Part shown: piece after piece, positions 25,266 to 33,423 of the stretch
How the letters are laid out: the number at the start of each line of letters is the position of its first letter
Position numbering within the stretch: position 1 is the stretch's first letter
Assembly (NCBI GenBank): GCA_964655475.1
Contig: CAZZMO010000016.1
Coordinates: 1 to 36,211, forward strand
Origin: VGMA01 sp964655475
Lineage (GTDB): Bacteria > Chlamydiota > Chlamydiia > Chlamydiales > VGMA01
DNA: 36,211 nucleotides
Direction of reading: 5' to 3'
Translations under genes and position numbers: made by a program
Notes under the pieces: model-generated
Told to the model about the DNA's origin: nothing
Seen by the model: the letters and a program-made list of their open reading frames with translations, nothing else
Databases searched by the model: none

Positions 25266-26169
25266 TGCCCTTAATGGAGTGAATCACCAGTCTCGTCCTC
25301 CCGTTTGGCTCATGCGCCAAGCGGGAAGGAGCCTTCCTGCTTTTCGAAAGATCAGGGCAGAGCACTCCTTTTGGAAGTGCCTCTTTACTCCCGATCTTGC
25401 GACAGAGATTACACTCCTTCCAGAAAAAGAACTCGGAGTCGATGCCCTCATCCTTTTTTCAGATATCTTAGTGATCTATGAAAAGTTTCGGGGCAATGTC
25501 GTCTTTCCAGGAGGTAGACCCTACGTAGAGTGTTCATTCCAAGATGAAGTGGGAATTGAGGTTTTTAACCCTATCTTTGAAACGATCCGTCAGGTGAAAC
25601 AAAAGACCAACCTTCCCCTTATTGGCTTTGCAGGAGGGCCTCTCACTGTTCTCTCTTATCTCCAAGAGAAGCCTGATCACAAGCTCTTAGAAAAAATCAC
25701 CCGGGCGACGAGAGAGTACATCGAAAAGCAGATTGAAGCAGGCGTCTCAGCGATCCAAATTTTCGACTCGTGGGCGGGGGCCAAAGGGCTTCAAGAGATG
25801 GAAGAGTTTACATTTCCCTATGTAAAAGAGATCATGAAAGATCTTCCCGTCCCTACTATTTTCTTTTCGAGATATAGTAGCCAATTTGCAAAAGAAATTG
25901 TAAAAGAGATCAATCCAACAGCGATTGGACTCGATTCTTCTCGTTCTATCAAAGAGGTGCGAGCTGAGGTGGGTGATAAGATTACGCTTCAGGGGAATCT
26001 CGATCCAAATATCTTACTCAAAAGCCCCAAAGAAATTGAAGAGGCTGTGAAAGTAATTCTAGAAGATCGACGAGGGGATCCTGCATACATTTTCAACTTA
26101 GGTCATGGCGTCTTGCCAGAGACTCCAGTAGAACATGTTCGCCTTCTCATCAATACTATTTCTGCTTGA
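25231..26169 (+). CDS. hemE: Uroporphyrinogen decarboxylase
   Basis: Removes four carboxyl groups from uroporphyrinogen III to give coproporphyrinogen III. 312 residues, shorter than E. coli HemE (354) but with all signatures: PPVWLMRQAGRSLPAFRKIR near the N-terminus, the catalytic-Asp loop ILFSDIL, GFAGGPLTVLSYL, IFDSWAG, LQGNLDPNIL and the C-terminal FNLGHGVLPETPVEHV. ATG 25231 gives the family's usual spacing before VWxMRQAGR but overlaps tkt by 35 bases; ATG 25255 (304 residues, 11-base overlap) is the alternative. Neither has a clear ribosome site, which suggests coupling to tkt. The 3' end overlaps the lysR gene on the other strand by 14 bases. Confidence 0.95.
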   Translation: MSSPRRKNMLLDALNGVNHQSRPPVWLMRQAGRSLPAFRKIRAEHSFWKCLFTPDLATEITLLPEKELGVDALILFSDILVIYEKFRGNVVFPGGRPYVECSFQDEVGIEVFNPIFETIRQVKQKTNLPLIGFAGGPLTVLSYLQEKPDHKLLEKITRATREYIEKQIEAGVSAIQIFDSWAGAKGLQEMEEFTFPYVKEIMKDLPVPTIFFSRYSSQFAKEIVKEINPTAIGLDSSRSIKEVRAEVGDKITLQGNLDPNILLKSPKEIEEAVKVILEDRRGDPAYIFNLGHGVLPETPVEHVRLLINTISA

Positions 26170-27007
26170 GTTTCTCTAGCAAAAATTCACTCAAGGTTTC
26201 GATGGCAAGAGAAGGTTTATCATCTCTTGTGAGAAGAGATACGTGGATGTCTGGTAGTAGGGGAAGATTGGGATGGGAGACTATTTCAAGCCCTTTTGGA
26301 ATCATGGTCATAGGAAGAACAGTCATCCCCATATTGGCTTTGACTGCGGCGATGATTCCTGCATAGCTAGGACTTGTATAGACAATCCTCCACTGGATGT
26401 TTGATTTTTGGAGAGCGGTGATCGCCCTTGATCGATAGACACAAGGCTCTGGTGATAAAATAAGAGGAATGGGGGATTGTTCCTTCAGAAAAGGGGAAGA
26501 TCCATGTTTTTTGACCCACACCACAGGCTCTTTCCAGATGTCGACTCCGTGAGGGAATTCATGAGGGGAGCTCATCTTGATCAGGGCCACATCAAGAAGA
26601 CCTTCTTTAAATTTCTGGATCAAGTTCCACGTGAGGTCACACTCCACTTTGAGAAACACCCTCGGGTGGATGCGGGAAAAATTCATGAGTACATCCGCTA
26701 GAAAGAGCGTTGCAAAATCTTCAGGCACCCCAATTCGCGCTTCACCATCGAGCTCTGGGTTTTTAAAGCGATCGATAATCTCTTGGTGAATGGCGTCAAT
26801 TTTGTAAGCGTAGGGGAGGAGGAGTTCTCCCTCTTTCGTTAGAGTCACTTTTTTTTCCCGATCAAAAAGGCGCGTTCCAAGTTTTAGCTCTAAGCTTTTG
26901 ATTTGCTGTGTGATGGCCGATTGCGTCCTTCCAACTTTAATAGCTGCTTTTGTAAAACTCATGCATTCAGCTACCGCAATAAAACACTCTATTGAAAACC
27001 CATCCAT
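26156..27007 (-). CDS. LysR-family transcriptional regulator
   Basis: 283 residues with an N-terminal winged helix-turn-helix (FTKAAIKVGRTQSAITQQIK, residues about 18-37, then LELKLGTRLFDR) and a substrate-binding-like effector domain (ARIGVPEDFATLFLADVL). It is divergent from the DUF6671-like/sbtA pair across 92 bases that hold two palindromes, one covering its own start codon, so autorepression and control of the pair are likely. In cyanobacteria LysR regulators (CmpR, CcmR/NdhR) control sbtA, which makes the pairing informative. There is no strong ribosome site before the ATG. The effector is unknown. Regulators are scarce in chlamydiae, so a dedicated LysR gene stands out. Confidence 0.92.
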   Translation of the reverse strand: MDGFSIECFIAVAECMSFTKAAIKVGRTQSAITQQIKSLELKLGTRLFDREKKVTLTKEGELLLPYAYKIDAIHQEIIDRFKNPELDGEARIGVPEDFATLFLADVLMNFSRIHPRVFLKVECDLTWNLIQKFKEGLLDVALIKMSSPHEFPHGVDIWKEPVVWVKKHGSSPFLKEQSPIPLILSPEPCVYRSRAITALQKSNIQWRIVYTSPSYAGIIAAVKANMGMTVLPMTMIPKGLEIVSHPNLPLLPDIHVSLLTRDDKPSLAIETLSEFLLEKLKQK

Positions 27008-27020
27008 TAGAATTTCTAAT
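27006..27020. promoter_or_regulatory. LysR box: perfect 15-bp palindrome with T-N11-A
   Basis: ATTAGAA-T-TTCTAAT is a perfect dyad with T at 27007 and A at 27019, the classical LysR recognition pattern. It overlaps the lysR start codon (27005-27007). Its centre lies about 87 bases before the start of the divergent gene, consistent with a position near -65. Confidence 0.7.
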
Positions 27021-27024
27021 CCAA

Positions 27025-27038
27025 ATAATTAAAATTAT
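27025..27038. promoter_or_regulatory. Second dyad, candidate LysR activation site
   Basis: ATAATT-AA-AATTAT is a perfect 14-bp palindrome five bases from the first, on the side of the divergent target gene, where an activation site would be expected. Flanking GAATTTC (27010-27016) and GAAATTC (27039-27045) form a further inverted repeat around it. The AT-richness means some symmetry could be chance. Confidence 0.5.
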
Positions 27039-27099
27039 GAAATTCTCTTATTTTACCACCTTTCATTAAACTCCACAAGTAGGAAATAGAGGTGGTTTT

Positions 27100-27906
27100 T
27101 TGGACTTTTGTTTAGTCGCGAGCTTACATCAAAAAGAGAAGGCTATAGAGCCTTTTTTTGAAACCATGTTAGGTTATAAGCTCATCCCCAAGCAGATCAA
27201 CACTGATTCACTCGGCACTTTTACAGGAGAGGTCGAAAGAACCCTTTCCCCTTATGAATGCGCAAAAGAAAAGTGTAGAATGGCCCTCTCTACTGAGGAG
27301 GGTGTAGATCTTTGTATTGCAAACGAGGGATCATTTGGTCCCCATCCCTGGATGCCTTTTGTAGCAGTGGGGCAAGAAATTTTATTTTTTATCGATCGAA
27401 AGAGGGGATTTGAACTCACTCTTTTAAAAAGTGGACTCCAAACGAATTATCGGCAGAAAAAGATTCAAAAATTTGATGATCTGTTGACCTTTGCCGAGGA
27501 GGTGGGATTTCCCTCTCACGCCCTCATTCTTCGATCTTCGTCTCGACATGAAATCTATAAAGGGATTCAGAAAGTAGAGGAGCTTCAGAGAGCCTTTGAG
27601 GCTTTTAATGGTGCGGAAGTGCTTGTAGAAACTGACATGAGAGCTCATATGAATCCTACACGCATGAAAACGATAGGGGATCTTTCTAAAGAAATGGCAG
27701 AGCGCCTCTTAACCCGTTGTCCTGATTGCGAAATGGCTGGTTGGGGAGTTGTTAATCGGGAAAAGGGGCTTCCTTGTGAGATTTGTCAAGCTCCAACAGA
27801 AATGGTTCGAGCTAAAGTATATGGATGTGTGAAATGTCCTTACCGAGAAATAAAGTCACTCGAGCGAGTGGCAGATCCAAGATATTGTATGTTTTGTAAT
27901 CCCTAA
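27100..27906 (+). CDS. DUF6671-like protein with double zinc-ribbon C-terminus
   Basis: 268 residues. The N-terminal two thirds resemble the DUF6671 family from memory (CLVASLHQKEKAI; the SEGGFGPHP-like ANEGSFGPHPWMPFV; RSSSRHEIYKGI; ETDMRAHMNPTRM). The C-terminus holds four CxxC pairs (Cys207/210, 226/229, 243/246, 263/266), enough for two zinc sites. The function of the family is not known to me. The start is TTG with AGAGGTGG five bases upstream; no ATG is available nearby. It precedes the bicarbonate transporter by eight bases and is divergent from lysR, so it is probably a regulatory or accessory partner of the transporter, but this is inference from position. Confidence 0.8.
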   Translation: MDFCLVASLHQKEKAIEPFFETMLGYKLIPKQINTDSLGTFTGEVERTLSPYECAKEKCRMALSTEEGVDLCIANEGSFGPHPWMPFVAVGQEILFFIDRKRGFELTLLKSGLQTNYRQKKIQKFDDLLTFAEEVGFPSHALILRSSSRHEIYKGIQKVEELQRAFEAFNGAEVLVETDMRAHMNPTRMKTIGDLSKEMAERLLTRCPDCEMAGWGVVNREKGLPCEICQAPTEMVRAKVYGCVKCPYREIKSLERVADPRYCMFCNP

Positions 27907-27914
27907 GAGGCCGT

Positions 27915-28868
27915 ATGTTTTTAGATCTTTTTGTGAGTAACTTGCTGACGATTCCGATATTTGTGTTCGTTCTTGGCATGCTACTTTCTCGCTGTTCTAT
28001 CCATTTTAGTTCAAAGTTGAGTAGTCTTCTGACCTTTTTTCTCTTGTTTGGGATTGGGTTCAAGGGAGGTATATCGTTTATTGAACATTCGGGATACCAC
28101 TTGATTTTGATCCTCGGTGTGCTCATTCTTTGGGGATTGCTGCAGCCCTTTTTATCTTATGGGATTTTGAGGAAATTTACTCAAATTGACAAAGCGACTG
28201 CTGTTGCGATCGCAGCTTGTTTTGGATCGATCAGTGTGATGACTTATGCGGCAGGCTCGACGTTTTTAGAGAAACTGCAGGTGGAGTATGATGGTCTTGT
28301 TGTGGCAGCTTTAGCGGTGATGGAAATCCCCGCAATCATTTCAGGTCTTTATATTGCAAAATTGTTCCAACCTGTTCATGAACAAAAGCATATACTCAAA
28401 GAAGTAGTGCTCAATAAAACGGTCCTCATGATTTTTTCAGGGATGGTTGTCGGCATGATAGTGACTTATATGAAGTGGAGTGGAGTTTCGATTACCATCT
28501 TAACTCTATTCAAGCCCTTTCTCTATTTGTTCCTCTTTAGCATGGGACTACTTGTAGGAAGACATCGGGGAGAGCTTCGGGAGTTTTCTTGGTCTTTAAG
28601 TCTTTTTGGTGTTTACATGCCATTGATTGGAGGTGCATTTGGAATTGCTTTGAGCTATGCCCTCGGTTTAAATCCAGGGACAGGTATGTTGATTGCTTTA
28701 CTGACGGCAAGCGCATCTTATATTGCAGTGCCTGCAGCAATCAAGGTAGCTCTTCCTGAAGCAAAAGAGGCAATTTACTTACCCCTTTCTCTCGGAATTA
28801 CTTTTCCTTTCAACGTGATGGTAGGGATCCCGATGTATTATCAGCTTGCGCTGAAGTTTTTACGCTAA
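27915..28868 (+). CDS. sbtA: SbtA-type sodium-dependent bicarbonate transporter (Sbt_1 family)
   Basis: A 317-residue inner-membrane protein with about ten helices in two inverted halves. Segments characteristic of the SbtA family are ACFGSISVMTYAAGSTFLEK, VVAALAVMEIPAIISGLY, TASASYIAVPAAIKVALPEA and LPLSLGITFPFNVMVGIP. Known members take up bicarbonate with sodium. The cyanobacterial PII-like partner SbtB is not adjacent; a DUF6671-like gene occupies the partner position. The ATG has AAGAGG four bases before it. Likely co-transcribed with the upstream gene under LysR control. In an intracellular heterotroph bicarbonate could serve carboxylases such as acetyl-CoA carboxylase. The stop is two bases from that of convergent hemF. 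Confidence 0.88.
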   Translation: MFLDLFVSNLLTIPIFVFVLGMLLSRCSIHFSSKLSSLLTFFLLFGIGFKGGISFIEHSGYHLILILGVLILWGLLQPFLSYGILRKFTQIDKATAVAIAACFGSISVMTYAAGSTFLEKLQVEYDGLVVAALAVMEIPAIISGLYIAKLFQPVHEQKHILKEVVLNKTVLMIFSGMVVGMIVTYMKWSGVSITILTLFKPFLYLFLFSMGLLVGRHRGELREFSWSLSLFGVYMPLIGGAFGIALSYALGLNPGTGMLIALLTASASYIAVPAAIKVALPEAKEAIYLPLSLGITFPFNVMVGIPMYYQLALKFLR

Positions 28869-28870
28869 TT

Positions 28871-29629
28871 CTACCAGCTGGCAGTGGGAGGCATTGAGCA
28901 GAGGATAGCCTCTGGATTGCCTCCTGATTGGAAGCCAAATTTGGTACCGCGGTCATAGAGGAGATTGAACTCTACGTAGTGTGCGCGGTAGCGCGCTTGT
29001 TCGATCCGATCTTCATTAGTGTAGGGGATGTGAATTCTCCTTTCGATGATCGGCATGATCGCGTCGAGAAACGAAGCGCCAACTGCTTCTACTGTTCTAA
29101 AGTCAGGGTGGTGGTCGAAGAAGATCCCACCTACGCCACGCTCTTTTCCACGATGAGGGATGAAGAAATACTTCTTTGCTTGCTCAGTGAATCTTGGATA
29201 GAGGAGGGGGTCGACAGCGTCGAGGGATGTTTTTGCGATGTGGTGGAAGTGCTCTTTATCTTCCTCATAAGGTTTTCCCATAGGAGTAAGATCGTAGCCA
29301 CCACCAAACCATGCCTCTTTTTCCGTTTCGAGATAGCGAAGATTCATGTGTACAGTGGGAGCGTGAGGATTTCTCATGTGTGTGATCAGGGAAACTCCTG
29401 TCGCAAAAAATGCGCCGCGTCCATCATCCATCGGAAATTGATCCCCTTCAATTTTCGAAAAGTTGACTGCAGCTTTTTCAAAATGGTGACCTCGAAGAAG
29501 TCCAATTTCACCGCCACCCCGTTCTTTGTAAGGCCAAGGCGTTCTGATAAATGGAGCATCAATCGAAGAAAATCTCTTTATGATTTCTTCTCGTAAATTG
29601 AGAAAATAACTACTGGCTTTTTCTTTCAT
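28871..29629 (-). CDS. hemF: Oxygen-dependent coproporphyrinogen III oxidase
   Basis: Converts coproporphyrinogen III to protoporphyrinogen IX using oxygen. Hallmarks include HMNLRYLE, WFGGGYDLTPM, RGVGGIFFDHH, YVEFNLLYDRGTKFGFQSGG and SMPP near the end. At 252 residues it lacks roughly 45 residues relative to E. coli HemF (299): the N-terminus is short and the protein stops at SMPPTASW, without the usual tail of about 25 residues after the tryptophan. The catalytic core looks complete. It is divergent from hemG across 32 bases from ATG to ATG. Chlamydia itself uses the oxygen-independent HemN, as I recall. Confidence 0.94.
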   Translation of the reverse strand: MKEKASSYFLNLREEIIKRFSSIDAPFIRTPWPYKERGGGEIGLLRGHHFEKAAVNFSKIEGDQFPMDDGRGAFFATGVSLITHMRNPHAPTVHMNLRYLETEKEAWFGGGYDLTPMGKPYEEDKEHFHHIAKTSLDAVDPLLYPRFTEQAKKYFFIPHRGKERGVGGIFFDHHPDFRTVEAVGASFLDAIMPIIERRIHIPYTNEDRIEQARYRAHYVEFNLLYDRGTKFGFQSGGNPEAILCSMPPTASW

Positions 29630-29661
29630 GATTGCCTATCATAGAACCATCGGAGCAATCG

Positions 29662-30900
29662 ATGCAAAAGAAATCTCTCATTATCATCGGCGCTGGCATC
29701 TCGGGGTTAAGTCTTTCTTGGTACCTAAGAAAAAAATATCCACAAAAAGAAATCACCCTCGTCGATGCAAAACCGAAAATTGGTGGGATGATTGAAACTG
29801 TTGATGAAGAGTTTTTTTTCGAGAGGGGACCGAGAACATTCCAGAGCAATAAATCTGTCGACTTTTTGAATCTCATTGATGAATTGGGACTCAAAGATGA
29901 TGTGATTTATGCTACGCCAAAAAAGCGTTTCATCTATATGGAAAATGAGCTCCATCCACTGCCACATAATCCTTGGCAAATTCTTAGATCTCGTTTGACG
30001 AAAGGGATTTTTAGTGGTCTTGTTAAAGATCTACTCACGAAACCGAGACCTCTTGAAGATGAAAGCGTCTACGATTTTTTCAAACGTCATCTCGGCGAAC
30101 CGTTGACTCTGCAGCTCATCGATCCAGTCTTTACAGGGATTTATGCAGGAGATATCCATAAGCTTTCAATTTTGTCCACGATGCCGAAACTGAAAGAGTG
30201 GGAACATCAACATGGATCGTTGATCAAAGCCTCTTGGAAAGCAAGAAAAAATAAGAAGGGAACACCCCGTCTCTTCACCTTAAAAAAAGGGCTCGAGCAT
30301 TTTTGTAAGACCCTCTTTGAAAAATCTGAGGTCGATTTTGTCCCTGGATTCAGTGTCGATACTGTGATGAGACAAAATGATCGGATCATCGTCAAGAGTG
30401 GTGAGAAAATACTATCGGCAGATCATGTCTGTAGCACAGTAATTTTGCCAGGGAAACTCTCATCGATCCATCGAAAATCTCTCTCTGTTGTGAATGTCGC
30501 CTATCGAGATCCTATCTCGATTCCAGAAGGGTTTGGATATTTAATTCCGAGCAAAGAAAAAGAGAAGGTAAAAGGGGTTATTTTTGATTCGAAGGTCTTT
30601 CCTGAGCAAAGTCGCACTCCAGAGGAGACGAGGCTTACTGTCATCATGGATGCGGCAGATGGGGCTGAAACGATCGCTCTCGATGCATTGAGAAGACATC
30701 TTTCTATTACCATAACTCCCGCTTACCTCGCTGTAAAGCAATATCCACAAGCGATTGTGCAGCCACAAGTACATCACAAAGAAAAAATCAAAGCGATGCT
30801 TCCAAGGTGGGAAAATATCACCTGGCTCGGCACTCACCTCTACGGCGTTGCGATTAATGATTGTGTCTTGGCAGCAAAAAACGCTGCTGAAAAGTTATGA
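29662..30900 (+). CDS. hemG: Protoporphyrinogen oxidase (FAD-dependent, HemY/PgoX type)
   Basis: Oxidises protoporphyrinogen IX to protoporphyrin IX; called hemG in chlamydial genomes, although it is the FAD-containing HemY-type enzyme rather than E. coli HemG. The dinucleotide-binding motif IIIGAGISGLSLSWYLRKKY is at residues about 6-25, followed by GGMIET and ERGPRTFQ. The C-terminal FAD motif is HLYGVAINDCVLAA. 412 residues from ATG 29662, which has CGGAG about six bases upstream; the longer TTG reading at 29632 has no support. It is divergent from hemF and overlaps the next gene by four bases (ATGA). Confidence 0.94.
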   Translation: MQKKSLIIIGAGISGLSLSWYLRKKYPQKEITLVDAKPKIGGMIETVDEEFFFERGPRTFQSNKSVDFLNLIDELGLKDDVIYATPKKRFIYMENELHPLPHNPWQILRSRLTKGIFSGLVKDLLTKPRPLEDESVYDFFKRHLGEPLTLQLIDPVFTGIYAGDIHKLSILSTMPKLKEWEHQHGSLIKASWKARKNKKGTPRLFTLKKGLEHFCKTLFEKSEVDFVPGFSVDTVMRQNDRIIVKSGEKILSADHVCSTVILPGKLSSIHRKSLSVVNVAYRDPISIPEGFGYLIPSKEKEKVKGVIFDSKVFPEQSRTPEETRLTVIMDAADGAETIALDALRRHLSITITPAYLAVKQYPQAIVQPQVHHKEKIKAMLPRWENITWLGTHLYGVAINDCVLAAKNAAEKL

Positions 30901-31718
30901 TGAAGTATCTATTATTCCTGATCCCATTTTTGCTCTATGCTGACAACGAAGTGCGCATATCGATCGGTTGTCAGATCACGATCAATAGTGAGGGGACCAT
31001 ACCTCGATTTAGAGTCGATTTTTCCTCTTTCAATCTGGTTCAACCAGATGGGAAAGCAACGATTGTCATCACATCGACTCCACTCATACTAAAAACGCTG
31101 CCGACAACAAAGACAGTGGAGGCGAGCTTTAATCTTCATGCAAGACCTAATCAATTTGCGAAAAATGGCTACATCGTGGCAGTCAATATCATGCCGATGT
31201 TCATCAATCTCGACGTGCAGAGCCCCGCTTTTGAAAGGTTTCGCCCCATCTCATTGACTGGGACTACAAGCGTTCTGAACGCCGATTTCCCAGGGATGAA
31301 CATTTGGTTTCAACGAGTAACGAGTGAAACATTCACGACAGGGATTCAACTTTCTTCCACATGGAAGACAGATAATGCCATCGTGAGTACAGAGTCGGTC
31401 AACAGTGAGATTACCTACACGATCCGTTTTCCGACCGATAATATCAGAACAGTGCAGCCTGGTGTATACTGGATTCAACTACAAGCAGCAATGGATCCTT
31501 ACATCGCATCCCCTTCACAAATTGCGGCGAATAACCAAGAAATCGTCACACAAATCAATGCTATCGATGCCTACATTGCTCAAATCGATGCAGAACTTGG
31601 AGATCAGAACGATCTATTCAAACTGAACCTTGTCCAGAAAAATACCCTCATCGCAAACCGCAAAGTGCTTGTCAGTCAAAGAAGTGCTGTTGTTGATGCC
31701 AATAAGGGAATCATTTAA
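30897..31718 (+). CDS. Predicted exported protein with beta-rich front and coiled-coil end
   Basis: 273 residues, not recognised. Residues 1-15 (MMKYLLFLIPFLLYA) form a short signal peptide with likely cleavage before DNE. The middle (about 20-190) is rich in Thr, Ile and Val and looks like beta-sheet. Residues about 205-265 are a helical coiled coil (EIVTQINAIDAYIAQIDAEL; LVQKNTLIANRKVLVSQRSA). The start overlaps the hemG stop as ATGA, so the two are translationally coupled. It overlaps the BioF-like gene on the other strand by four bases. A periplasmic or outer-membrane role is likely; a link to haem is suggested only by position. Confidence 0.85.
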   Translation: MMKYLLFLIPFLLYADNEVRISIGCQITINSEGTIPRFRVDFSSFNLVQPDGKATIVITSTPLILKTLPTTKTVEASFNLHARPNQFAKNGYIVAVNIMPMFINLDVQSPAFERFRPISLTGTTSVLNADFPGMNIWFQRVTSETFTTGIQLSSTWKTDNAIVSTESVNSEITYTIRFPTDNIRTVQPGVYWIQLQAAMDPYIASPSQIAANNQEIVTQINAIDAYIAQIDAELGDQNDLFKLNLVQKNTLIANRKVLVSQRSAVVDANKGII

Positions 31719-32827
31719 GGATTTTCTGCTTTCCAAAGAGAGAGGAGGTGGAGAAGATGCCTTGTCGAGGCAGCGGTGTGTCTTGCATGGAGGACGATCC
31801 TGATGTTTGGGATGCGCTGCTTTTGAGGGTGGAGAACCAGAATCCCTTGTGAGGCGAGGTAGTGGGAAAGGGAGGCAAGGTCATCTTGAGTTGCGACCTC
31901 AAGGGAGACGATGTGACTTTTTGAAGGGGTCACGTTCCACCCTTTTTTGATGAGCTCTTGTCTTAAGGATTCGCTGAGGCGAAGGATTTGCCCCCGCTCT
32001 TCTTCTAGATCAGGAAAGAGTTCGAGTGTCCCTTGGAATGCGCCAAGGAGAGATGGATAGAGGGGGAATGCACTTAAGTTGAGATCGAGGTAGTGGTGGA
32101 GGAAGTCGTGGAAGAAGGGGGAGACGGAGAGAGCTGCGAGGGGGAGAGAGAAGGTGTTTTGTAAGTGGATGATGGTCATGTCTACATCAGCGTGGCTTCT
32201 AGCGAGACCGAGTCCTCTCACTCCATGGATGCCGAAGGCAGATGAGTCGTCGACGTAGAGGAAGGCACCATGTTTTTCAGCAAGTTCCTTGATCTTAGTT
32301 TCATCCCAGAGATCTCCTGTTTGAGAAGAGAGACTTTCTAGGGCTATGACTTTAGCCATCCCTTGTTTTGCCGCGAGGGCGGAGTCGAGCTCTTGAAGTT
32401 TTCTTCGATCGAAAGGGAGGATTGGCCCTTTCCCTTGAAAGGGGGAAACGCGGAGGTTCTGATCGATGAAAAGGCACGATTTCGGATGACTTAACTTTGA
32501 GAGGATCCACTCATGAAGAGGTTCTGCAGCGTTTAGGAGGAAGGTGTGTTTTCGTTGAAGGAGGGAGGAGACCTGTTCTTCTAGAGCGGCATGTTCTGAA
32601 AGGTGGGAGGCCAATGATCTCGAATGGTGAAATCCACTTCCCCATTTTGCAACAGCGTCAATGGCTCTTCTTTTTACAAATTCATGCTCAGAGAGGAAAA
32701 AGAGATCTTGATGAGCAAAATTGAGACTCGGATCGATCGGACTCGGATTCATGAACGGGTGGAGATGGCGGAACCGCTTCTGTTCAAGGCGGCGCTGGAG
32801 CAACTCTTCAAATACGTGGTACGTCAT
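31715..32827 (-). CDS. BioF/KBL-like PLP-fold protein lacking the catalytic lysine
   Basis: 370 residues aligned to the alpha-oxoamine synthase family (BioF, KBL): GSGFHHSRSLASHLSEHAAL matches the family's gly-rich SR/H block, ALESLSSQTGDL matches the E-S-M-D-G-D block, and FLYVDDSSAFGIHGVRGLGL matches VDDAHxxGxxGxxG. The Schiff-base lysine of the GTLxKAxG motif is replaced: the segment reads HLQNTFSL with Asn224 at that place. The His of DDAH is Ser196, and the NHAS motif is also absent. It is therefore probably unable to do PLP chemistry. It is the third gene of the dapL transcript, with ATGA overlap to the gene before it. It may be a structural partner or a regulator; biotin synthesis is not supported. 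Confidence 0.82.
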   Translation of the reverse strand: MTYHVFEELLQRRLEQKRFRHLHPFMNPSPIDPSLNFAHQDLFFLSEHEFVKRRAIDAVAKWGSGFHHSRSLASHLSEHAALEEQVSSLLQRKHTFLLNAAEPLHEWILSKLSHPKSCLFIDQNLRVSPFQGKGPILPFDRRKLQELDSALAAKQGMAKVIALESLSSQTGDLWDETKIKELAEKHGAFLYVDDSSAFGIHGVRGLGLARSHADVDMTIIHLQNTFSLPLAALSVSPFFHDFLHHYLDLNLSAFPLYPSLLGAFQGTLELFPDLEEERGQILRLSESLRQELIKKGWNVTPSKSHIVSLEVATQDDLASLSHYLASQGILVLHPQKQRIPNIRIVLHARHTAASTRHLLHLLSLWKAENP

Positions 32828-33423
32828 AGTGGTCTAAAATGGAAAAGGGGACAATCTTCCTGCTTCGGAGCATCTCCAAATACATACCCATACTTTTTAA
32901 ACTCATGCGTGTAGGGATCGGTTTCGTTCAGAATGTAGACAGAGCGCTGAGATCCAAAGGTGAGGAGTACATGGCGGTGTGGGGAGAAAAGGGGTTTCCA
33001 GTCGATCGGGTAGTCGAGTTTTAAAAACACGATATTGCGAAGAGTGTTAGAAAAAGGGGGAGGAAGCGGGTCTGCCGCTCCAAAGGAAATAGGAAACAGA
33101 GCGCCAATCAACGTGTCTTGAAAACAGCTGATCTCTTGAAGTGCTCTCGGTGTCTCAAACACCTTCGGGATCGCTCCCTTCGTAAACACTTGGTCAAACA
33201 GAAGGCGAATCCTCGCTTGACGGACAAGACTTGCCGCCATTTTTGCAAAGAGGGGTCTCATTAAGATCGCATCGATCGCAGGATCTTGCTTTCTAAGGTT
33301 CGCTCCCTTAGCTTTCGATTTTGCCCATGTTTCAATCACAGATTCTGGGATGATCTGTTCAAATTCGATGAACCCAAACTCGTTGAAGTAGTTGATCTGA
33401 TGTTCTGCTATTTCAAAGCGCAT
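32824..33423 (-). CDS. Unknown protein between dapL and the BioF-like gene
   Basis: 199 residues, no signal peptide or membrane helix. The N-terminus (HQINYFNEFGFIEFEQIIPE, about residues 8-27) resembles the opening of phytanoyl-CoA dioxygenase (PhyH)-type 2-oxoglutarate enzymes, but the iron-binding HxD and distal His cannot be confidently placed, so enzymatic activity is doubtful. The C-terminal half contains HRHVLLTFGSQRSVYILNET and ends in FHFRPL. It starts 16 bases inside the end of dapL and overlaps the next gene by four bases (ATGA), a tight translational unit. From memory, Chlamydia also has an uncharacterised gene beside its dapL, but homology is untested. Confidence 0.82.
   Translation of the reverse strand: MRFEIAEHQINYFNEFGFIEFEQIIPESVIETWAKSKAKGANLRKQDPAIDAILMRPLFAKMAASLVRQARIRLLFDQVFTKGAIPKVFETPRALQEISCFQDTLIGALFPISFGAADPLPPPFSNTLRNIVFLKLDYPIDWKPLFSPHRHVLLTFGSQRSVYILNETDPYTHEFKKYGYVFGDAPKQEDCPLFHFRPL

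Noticed and set aside
28928..29596. 222-codon plus-strand frame antisense to hemF
   Set aside because: HemF motifs are unambiguous on the minus strand; the other frame is a shadow rich in unusual residues.
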